Positions 56,001 to 64,000 of a DNA stretch of 64,000 nucleotides are shown here, piece by piece (within the stretch, counting starts at the first letter, position 1; each line of letters begins with the position of its first letter). Below the pieces are notes generated by a model. It was given only the letters and a program-made list of their open reading frames with translations, was not told the DNA's origin and did no database searches. Source of the DNA: Mimachlamys varia (lineage: Eukaryota > Mollusca > Bivalvia > Pectinida > Pectinidae); NCBI GenBank assembly GCA_947623455.1, contig OX392530.1, forward strand, positions 33,139,405 to 33,203,404, written 5' to 3'. A program made the translations under genes and the position numbers.

Positions 56001-56361
56001 TATCAACCTAACAGCAGTATCAGATTACCGGGGACGATTCTGTAGAGAACCCCTCCTCGAAGTTGGGACAATACATCGACGTCACCAAGGTTTTTTATTT
56101 CGGTTTATTTGACGCTGTCCTTTGATCGACTGAATCATTTTTCGATTTCTTTGCGATTAGTTCAGATCAATTTAAACCAAAGTACTGATAATTTTCAACA
56201 GACCAATGATTATGAACAGGTTCTGTTTAAAACTGTAACATTGGTCAATTGAAAACTGATTATCTTGTTTTGGTTCATGAGAAAAGAAGGCTGCGTAGCC
56301 ATTATCTCGGGTAATCGGAAACGTTAAAGATCCCAATCTAAAAAGAAACAGAGGAGAATAC
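56001..56361. other. No gene seen
   Basis: Spacer between two minisatellites, AT-rich. Confidence 0.5.
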
Positions 56362-57281
56362 AGAACTGATGGGCCACTTGTCTAAGTATGTTGTGTACGT
56401 GTTTTACAGGACTAATAGGCTGCTTGTCTCAGTTTGCTGTTTACGGGTTATACAGGACTAATATATCTGCCCTACAGATAGGGCATAAAATTGTACCTGC
56501 TGCCCCAATTGCATGATCGTAGTGGGCGACTGAACTTGGAATCTTATCCCCTCCATTCTTTCTAAACAACTTTCTCCTTCCTAATGTCTCCCTTGACAGT
56601 ACCTCACTTTTGGCATTTAGTTGAGCATTCGCCCCTGTGAGGAAGGCTGTGTGTTTTGTCCCCAGGCCGCGACATATACCAGAGTCTCTAACAATGGTAG
56701 ATACTACTTCCTGCTTGGCGTTCAGCATTATGGGAGTGGAGCGACTGGTTCGCCCGTTGTCAGTATATTGTGACCGGGTGGTAGCACTTTAAATCGGCAA
56801 AAGATCCGGACTATCGCAAAAAAAGTCGTACACGAACAAACAGCTACCTCTCAAATACACACCCACATCGCTTACACAGGGAGGCCGTCCTTATATTACC
56901 CTGGCTGTTAATAGGACGTAAAAATCATCAGCCAACCAACCAAGTGTCTAAATATATTGTTTACGGGTTATACATGACTGTTAGGCCACTTGTCTAAGTA
57001 TATTGTGTACGGGTTATGCCACTTTTCTAAGCATATTGTTTACTGGTTATACAGGACTGATATGCCACTTGTCTAATTATATTGTTTACGGGTTATACAG
57101 GCCCGATAGGCCACTTGTCTAAGTATATTGTTTACGGGCTATACAGGACTGATGTGCCACTTGTCTAAGTATATTGTTTACGGGTTATACAGGCCCAAAA
57201 GGCCACTTGTATAATTATATTGTTTACGGGTTATACAGGCCCGATAGGCCACTTGTATAAGTATATTGCTCACGGGTTATG
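56362..57281 (+). repeat. 46-bp minisatellite, split by an insertion
   Basis: The unit starts GGCCACTTGTCTAAGTATAT and continues TGTTTACGGGTTATACAGG. About two copies lie at 56362-56463 and about seven at 56942-57281. The intervening 478 bases are family C sequence. Confidence 0.9.
56464..56941 (-). repeat. Dispersed repeat family C, copy 3, inserted in the array
   Basis: On the minus strand it begins TTTTTACGTCCTATTAACAG then CCAGGGTAATATAAGGACGG, passes through GATCTTTTGCCGATTTAAAG, one ATACTGACAACGGGCGAACC unit, CATAATGCTGAACGCCAAGC and CTACGATCATGCAATTGGGG. It ends near CCCTATCTGTAGGGCAGATA. CCCTA(T)CTGTAGGG is a short palindrome at that end. A 95-codon minus frame crosses it. Compared with copy 1 the frame is only partly conserved. 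Confidence 0.75.
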
Positions 57282-57542
57282 ATAAATATTCAACGCGTTT
57301 ACGTGGGAGGCGAGAAAACATAATTTAAACGCCGATTCACAAATAGACAAATATGTCTTTCCGACATTCCACGGTCTGACAGAAACACGTGTAACCATTA
57401 CGGTCCTCGGGTATTTCGAAAAGTAAAATCCGAGAAAGCTATGTGCGTCGTTTACAAGTCGTTTCCGTTTATAATACAGGTATGCACATAAACACGCGGG
57501 CACGCACAGCTGGATGAGCCGTGATAAAAAGTCGGTTTCCAT
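57282..57542 (-). CDS. Hypothetical 90-aa ORF, minus strand
   Basis: ATG at 57542 (AGCGATGGAA context) opens a frame starting M-E-T-D-F-L-S-R-L-I-Q-L-C-V-P-A-C-L-C with a hydrophobic segment, then Y-Y-K-R-K-R. It runs to the edge of the minisatellite at about 57270. The block is GC-richer than its flanks. ACTT|GTAAAC after residue 29 could be a donor. It may be a start exon of a membrane-associated protein or a chance frame. Confidence 0.22.
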
Positions 57543-58120
57543 CGCTGTTCCAGAATAATTGAAAGATTTAGTTAGAAAATGAAGCTATGAAGCATAATAT
57601 CCATTAAAACAAATGAACAGGGATACGTTATAGATTGTTTTGTCGGCCGAGCCCAGCGCTGATTGGCAGAGGAAATCATAAAGTCCAACATAACCTGCCA
57701 CTAGGTATAATGGGGAGCTCTACAATCTCTAGCTAGCTGGCCCATCAACACTCTTCTCTGCCAATACATAGCCATATTTTCAGAAATGAAAGATATATTT
57801 TAAGTGAGTTATCAATTTTCTTTTATGTTACCTTTATATTTAACTACACTGTGGTATATACTCGGCGAATCTTCTCCCGGCCCATTTAGACCAATCCGAT
57901 TAGCAATGCACTTCCCCTCCTCTTTGTTTTTGGTATTTAGACGAAATAAGAAAATTGCATTCTCAGACAGGACAGGCAAGTTAGATTGTTTTTTAAAATT
58001 TTGTTTACGCTTGAAAGTTGAACACGTGATCTTTTTAAATTTGATATAATTTTAGCTAGAAAGAGTGGTTCAAAACTGTTTTACATAAACAAACATACAC
58101 GCAAAAAACTGTCACTTTGG
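57543..58120. other. No gene seen
   Basis: An 81-codon plus frame at 57804 is unsupported. Confidence 0.4.
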
Positions 58121-58155
<35 letters not shown>

Positions 58156-58184
58156 GTCGTCGTCGTCGTCGTCGTCGTCATCAT
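58121..58184 (+). repeat. ATC/GTC compound microsatellite
   Basis: About eleven TCA triplets followed by eight TCG triplets and two TCA triplets. The sharp switch implies that a point-mutated unit then expanded. Confidence 0.95.
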
Positions 58185-60463
58185 ACGCAAACAAGCTTGA
58201 TAACAGCCTGTCATGTAGCATTTTTGAACTAAAGTAAGACAACTCTCTATGTTGCGTCATGACAAACTTATACCAAATTATTCAGTCGTTGTGAACAAAT
58301 TTGGAAAGGACAAGCAACCTTGTGATTTGACCTTGACACCTTGCGGTGACCCTGACACCGGCTTTACAGTGTTAAGCTGCCAAAAAGCTATGGTTATACA
58401 TATGTAACACGCACGAGTCAAAGATAAATACATTCTATATTCTGTAAACTAATGTGTTCGAGCATTAACTTACTTGACCTTTGACCTCAGTGCGGAACAC
58501 TTTGACCATTTTTTACATTATTATACAAAAATAAGAGTGATTCGCGACGTGGTGTTTAGTTGTATACAACATTAAAGAGTTCAAAAGTTACTGTCTGTGA
58601 AGACTAGTTAGAGGAGATAGACACTGATGGCAGGTATAATCTGTAAGGGGACTGTCTAATTCAAACCCCGACCATTCCAAAACGTCAATACATATAGCAA
58701 CTATACTATTACACTATTGTATATCAACCTGCTACAAAACACTCGCCGCTTGTGTTCGACTCTGCTAAGGCGAATTTCTCGTTATCTCATTCGATAGATT
58801 ATAAGGATAGTACGCCAGAAGTCCTGAGTACGACTCCTAGCGGCCGCAATGAAGAATTAAAATGACCTCTGTTTCATTTTGTACAAGTAAAAACCAGATT
58901 AATATTATCATTGGTATCGACTTCATTAAAATGTTCTTGGTATAGTTAAAGGGGGTTTCGTAATCACAGTGATCATAACACATGCTGGCAGTACTTATTC
59001 CAGAACCTGTCATATATCTATCATCGGTATGTATGGTGTAGGCAGGCGTGTTAAGTATCTCGCAGCGGCCAAATACAACACCGAAAAAAGTGCTTCTTTA
59101 ATCAAGCTATTTATGAAAAGTAGAAATGAATCAATGAGCATTAAGTTAGCTTTGAACCTCTCCTTGGCATACTTGAGATAAGTTGTGTCTTTTGAAGCGG
59201 ATGGATATTTGCCAATATTAGTCCCTATGAGCATTCACTTCCTGTTCTGGGTTGTGACGAGGCCCCGTATTTTACCTGGCAGAGCTGTGGCGTAGGAATG
59301 TTATTATGCGAAGGTACATGGTTTTAATTGGCCGTAGGTGCTGTATCCAACCTGGGGAGGCAGGAAGGCCCAATGGTTTTAAGGGGGCGAGGTTTATGGA
59401 GCGAGGAAACACGTAGAAAACAGTGTAATCTTCCGATAAAGTACAGTAAAATGTAAACAACAAGTTTATTGCCAACGTCTTTGATACATTTCAAAACAGA
59501 AAGATCTCAGTGATAGACAGTTGTTGTGTTTTTGCTTAAGCTTTTTGAAGTATTTTTGGCACCCTCAATATCTAAAAGATCATTGAAAAGTCTGAGGGGT
59601 TACCTTGCTAATGTGACCTTATAATTGCCCAACAACACAAAAATCATTCAACAGCTGATGCAGGCCCTGTACATGCGTGTCGATGTAAAATGCGGAGATG
59701 GGTATCTTGATTTTCTATTTCCTGGAGATATGGCAACGAGGAACAATGCAATCGTTTTCTCATTTCTCACATTCAACATAAATCCGTAGAAAGAAAATTG
59801 ATTTCAAGATTGCTTTTCGATATAGAGAAAACAATCTCATTCCTATAATTGTTTCTCGGTAATAGCTGCCAGATCGAGATTTTGCGATCCTGAGGTCGAT
59901 TTGTCACCTGGCTGTCGCGAACTCCAAGTATATTGTAACACGTCAACACACAACAGATAATGACGTCGTTAGCCATGGCAACAACAACATGGATGAATAA
60001 TGGTTGAAAAACTTCAAAACAGTTGGGAAATTCGGAACATTCCGTAAACGGGAAACGTTGACGGAAAGTGCCGACATTTCCCGATTGGTCTCATCATCGA
60101 CCTCAACCTTAGAATAAAACTACCACTCTAGTGCACAATACTTTTTGCCGAAGACTTTGACACCAGATGCTTTAATTAATCTATACTCCTTGATACAGAG
60201 ACAATCATTGTTACATTATGTACGTATTTCACAAAAGACTGTCCCTTAATGAGATAGATATACTAGTAATCGGTGCTTCAAATTATTCCCAGATTGATTT
60301 ATGTCCCAACAGTTGAACAAACCCCGTTCAGCGAAAGTGTTTGTAAACATTGTGAAAAAAACTTGAGGGCATCTAAGCTGACCGGTCCTGATATTGGATA
60401 CAGAATTAAGATGATGAATTTTTCGTTATCTGCATTGGAAACAATGATATGATGTGAGCTCGG
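58185..60463. other. No gene supported; possible old repeat
   Basis: TTGACCTTGACACC and TGACCTTTGACCTCAG phrases at 58330-58490 resemble repeats common in marine invertebrates. TGACCT-T-TGACCT (58475-58487) is a nuclear-receptor DR1 word. A 70-codon plus frame at 58969-59181 has lysine/serine-rich composition without further support. Confidence 0.35.
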
Positions 60464-60679
60464 TTGAGACAAAACAATGTCCCTTTCGCCTCTCACCAAG
60501 ACGAGATTTTACGAGACTTGTCACTGGCTGCATGTAACCAATCCTTCACAACACCAATTCTATCAGATAAAGTGCCACAAATACAAGAAATAAACTCCCG
60601 CGAGACCATGACTAAATTGAATTTCTATTTAGCGCAGGTTTTAATACCAATCATCGGTCCGTGTCAAATTCCCAGATAA
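60464..60679 (+). other. Open frame of uncertain coding status
   Basis: A plus-strand frame of about 75 codons, without an ATG at its start, has protein-like composition (D-E-I-L-R-D-L-S-L-A-A-C-N-Q-S, I-Q-E-I-N-S-R-E-T). It stops at 60679. No good acceptor was found upstream, and it may be a mobile-element relic. Confidence 0.22.
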
Positions 60680-61160
60680 CAAATGTAAAGGAGCTCCATA
60701 TGCAGTACACAACACATTCCAGTGAGCTTATCACCCGATACAGCAGTACTGACTACGTTATATGGCGCAGCTCCATCTTCAGCATATATCGACATACGAA
60801 TTGTAGATTTTATCTGCAAGACATCGTAATGATAAGTCGTTATTGACACGTGCTTCCCAAACAGGAAATGGAATTAACACCAGGACACAAGACACCGGAA
60901 ACCCAAGACTGGACGACCAAACGACAACCACAGAACGGCCATTATCGAATACATCTCCAAATACCAATACCGAGGGAGTCCTTCCACAGCAAGAATGATG
61001 GTCATAATGAAGCATACATGTAACTTTTTATTTCCTATAACTGAACTCTCGACGAATAAATCTCTGTTACATTTGCATGAATCATAAATACATTGGACAA
61101 TGGCGTTTATATATGTATAATCTAAATATATATAGAGTACATCGTGTACATTAAGCTTAC
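60680..61160. other. No gene seen
   Basis: Presumed intron sequence downstream, on the minus strand, of the exon at 61161-61277. Confidence 0.4.
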
Positions 61161-61277
61161 CTGCACTCGCTGCTCTTATTGACCAAGTTCCGGTATATCT
61201 GTCCATCCGTTTCCGGTTCCTGAAAGTCTTCGATAATCCATGTCTCCACCATGGACCCTTTACTACCAAAGGATACC
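61161..61277 (-). CDS. Internal coding exon, minus strand, unidentified protein
   Basis: On the minus strand a strong acceptor (TCTCCCTTGTCTTTCAG) precedes 61277, and TGCAG|GTAAGC gives a strong donor after 61161. The exon is 117 bases, an exact multiple of three. In the phase that takes one base from the preceding codon it reads V-S-F-G-S-K-G-S-M-V-E-T-W-I-I-E-D-F and later D-G-Q-I-Y-R-N-L-V-N-K-S-S-E-C with two bases left. A second frame is also open (W-W-R-H-G-L), but the first is more protein-like. Its outgoing phase would fit the alternative acceptor of the exon at 37 kb. No domain was recognised. Confidence 0.5.
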
Positions 61278-63011
61278 CTGAAAGACAAGGGAGATAATTA
61301 CATGAAATGACATCCAGCCCCATTACTATAGTAACATAGCTCTACTTAGCGAGTATGTAGGTGGCGCTTCACATCCCCGTTAGTCACGTACATGATGATT
61401 TATACAGTGGCTTTGAACCAGTAGTTCTCGAGACTGATGTCTGGAGAGCGGGATGTATTGGAGACATGTTTCAGTCAATCAATTTATATTGGTAAACTAG
61501 CGTTTGATTTCAGACGTAATAAAAGGTAATTGTGTTCTTGTAGTGACTAGGGAATATTTTTACTGTATTGAATGTCTTTGACAGAAACATGGCTGCTACA
61601 GAAACTAGCTATAAACCTCGCGACACCAAAGCTCGTCTACGGCATAAAATATCTGACGGATTGTCTGGTACAAAAACCTAATACATGTGCCAATTAGTGC
61701 TGTATTAGGGAGCACAGGGACCTGGTAATGCGTTACAATTTAGCTACATTTAGACCTTAACTGATGTAGCCTGGTTAATATTAAATAAATAAGGGGTTTA
61801 CAAATAGATCAATTTATAGTATTTCGGTAAAAATACAAGCTCACAAAATTAATGACTGGGAGTGGCATTTGAATGATAATTGATCTTATGCCTGAAATGT
61901 GAATTATTATTCTCAAGATTTCTGTTAAGATCCAAACATAGCTGAACTGTAACACATTATCATGTCCCTGTGTCAAGTAGAGTGGTCAAAACATTCTGTC
62001 CCTCACCCCTTCTTGTTAAAATGTTCGTCTTCAATATCTTCATTACATGTATATGTTTAATCAGTGCTGTCTATCTCCCGGCTCTTAATGTTAATTCCCA
62101 AAAGACTACAGACGTCTAATATAATTTCGTTTTTATTTACTTATTCTTCATTTTATTATGTTGTAGCTAGGAATGCCACGCGAATTATATAGAGTTTAAG
62201 CGCGAGGTCACGTGCGGTTGCTCCTCCGCTACGTAATCAAAGCAGAATATTGACAAACGGTACAGGTAGTATAAATCATTATGTGGTCTACTTATTAGCG
62301 TTAAGTATGTTATACTCGAAGCTTGCTTAGTAACCACACTCCGAGATCTGTTGTGGTCACGACACCAATGTGAATGACGCGTTTTAAATCGGTCGTATTG
62401 AATAATGCGTTTTGAATTGATTGCATTGAATATCGTGATTTTGAATTGGTTGTATTGAGTATCGCGTTTCGAATTGGTCGAATTCATATTTTGAAAAAAA
62501 TCATATAAGCATTTATCGCAGATAGAAATTGTGTGCATTTATCCGTCTCATTAAATCGCCAATCTTGGGAATGATGATGATGATGATGCTGAAAGACGTT
62601 CGGAACAAAATTCCGGTCTTAACTACGATGTACCATCAGACCGCCCTAGCTGTAAATAATTCAACCTCGGCATTTTTCAATTATCGCGTGAGTGTAGAAC
62701 AAATTAATAATACTTAAACAAATCACAGAACCCTTGATTATTATGGCTACCTGTCAACCCCTGCTAAGCTCACAAAGCCCCTGATTTATATAGCAATTAC
62801 CAGTCGTGATTAGAGTATGACGTACATGTATACGGCGTTATCAAATCGGTAAAATGCGTTATTCATCTGTGAAATATTGCTCGGCATGACAGAGCAATAT
62901 AACTTGATGAGGAGATTGTCAATGCCGTACGGACTACAGTGTAGCGATATTTGGACGCTAGTCTGCGTCCATTGCTTAGAATTACAAGAACGTCTCTGTG
63001 ACCGAGCTTTC
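61278..63011. other. No gene seen
   Basis: No supported exon was found here. An ATG-rich microsatellite, GATGATGATGATGATG, lies at about 62570-62588. Confidence 0.4.
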
Positions 63012-63092
63012 TCCGAAGGGTTCTGACTCGCTGACCAGCTAAATATATTTGGACGAATGGTGGCTCTCCGAGTCAGAATTCCTCCGAAGCAA
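63012..63092. repeat. Imperfect inverted repeat (hairpin)
   Basis: CTCCGAAGGGTTCTGACTCG (63011-63030) pairs imperfectly with CGAGTCAGAATTCCTCCGAAG (63069-63089), with a loop of about 40 bases. ATATTTGGACG also occurs twice, at 62948 and 63046. Confidence 0.6.
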
Positions 63093-64000
63093 AAAAACAC
63101 ATAAAATTTTAGCAACCCTCGACCCGTTAGTCTGTATTTTTTATACAGACCCATTAGATATCATTGGGAAGAACAGATATTTTCTACTAACCTACTCATA
63201 TTATCAAGTTGGAAATAGTCGTCAAGTAACTGTCGCCACTTATTTCTAAAAATGACCCGATTCCAGACACCTGTTTGAAAATGGCCGCCGTCTAACGCCA
63301 CGTAATCCAAAACGTATAGGTCTCACGAAATCTCGATCTTGACCGAGATGAAAGGAGCTTCATCAAAATGTGTTTTATACTAAGGTGTGCTCTAGTAATT
63401 CAAGTGTGTGATTCTTGATAAGTTTATCTTTACATTGATATAAAGACTATATATTCAAAATATATACTGTAAATATTGTTTATAAGGGGAAATGTCAAAA
63501 TGTGTTTCCGTCAGGCTTCCTCGCTTTGGCTTTTAAAATGTCAAAAACGGAAAGCATGTGTTTTGTACTGTTGTCAGGTAAACTGCTTTTATAGGCAGAT
63601 CCAAGACAGTTTTAACTGGTGCTGGATTTGAAATATCAAACTAGAGCATCATAAACAGTAAAACAGTTAGTATATCTAATACTATGCTGAGTCTTTATAT
63701 AATTATAATAACCTGTGTATAAGGTCAAGACATAAAAAGGAAAAATATATTAGTATGAAAGTGTGACGAGTATGAAATCGTGAAAAAAAAATACGAACTA
63801 CATAAGAAAACGTTAATGTCTTTTGTCGAATCAGGCTTCGCTTAAACGCATATCGATACATATGTAACCATTATCTTAGATAGGTGGAACACATGCCGTC
63901 GATCCGCTGGTATTTTGACGTCTTGGGGCGTGCACGAGAATCTGCTGATAATGATACGCCCGACCTTGGGTTAATTATTAGTGATGCTCCCTCGTCTACC
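63093..64000. other. No gene seen
   Basis: AT-rich sequence to the end of the window, with no supported exon or repeat. Confidence 0.5.

Noticed and set aside
58475..58487. DR1 nuclear-receptor site as a regulatory element
   Set aside because: The match to TGACCT-T-TGACCT is perfect, but the surrounding phrases look like a dispersed repeat and no promoter lies nearby, so function is not claimed.

Overview
This window is animal nuclear DNA, AT-rich and sparsely coding. It holds two tRNA-derived SINE families with classic polymerase III B boxes, a Tc1/mariner transposon, an LTR retrotransposon primed by a tRNA-Leu-type binding site, several minisatellites and short candidate exons with GT-AG borders. 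From memory, unverified here, several dispersed repeats resemble sequences common in bivalve genomes: a repeat ending near a GGCCCAGGTGAGCAAAA motif, a SINE ending near CTGGCTGTTAATAGGACGTAAA, and a repeat with TTGTCAGTATAATGTGACCAGG. A bivalve, perhaps a scallop-like species, is my best guess. There are no prokaryotic operons, rRNA genes, stand-alone tRNA genes or CRISPR arrays.

Layout. 1-16.7 kb: mostly featureless intergenic or intronic DNA with old SINE copies, a possible promoter near 0.9 kb and a decayed coding fragment at 14.4-14.7 kb. 16,727-21,917: a complete but decayed LTR retrotransposon with a target-site duplication, an 878-bp deletion in its 5' LTR, broken secretory/membrane-type coding sequence, one intact 163-codon frame and a nested SINE. 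22-31 kb: dispersed repeats, a candidate start exon at 23.95 kb, a possible terminal exon on the minus strand at 25.9 kb, and a convincing promoter plus first coding exon on the plus strand at 30.6-30.8 kb. 31-37 kb: two minisatellites and two further candidate exons, the best being a 401-bp minus-strand exon at 37 kb. 37-45 kb: SINE fragments and a bivalve-type repeat. 45-49.1 kb: a 4.1-kb array of a 26-bp unit with higher-order structure. 50.4-51.9 kb: a Tc1 element with an apparently intact DD34E transposase and matching terminal inverted repeats. 52-57.3 kb: opposed G- and C-rich tracts, repeat copies, a 43-bp array full of splice-donor-like GGTAAGT, and a 46-bp array split by a repeat insertion. 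57-64 kb: mostly featureless, with a strong 117-bp minus-strand exon at 61.2 kb.

How it fits together. Minus-strand exons at 61.2, 37.0-37.4 and 25.9-26.0 kb all have canonical splice signals. The last two are phase-compatible and together end in a stop codon. They may belong to one gene over 35 kb long whose introns hold nearly all the mobile and tandem repeats listed here, but only transcript evidence can show this. I could not assign a function to any host exon. The only proteins recognised with confidence are the Tc1 transposase and, structurally, the LTR element.
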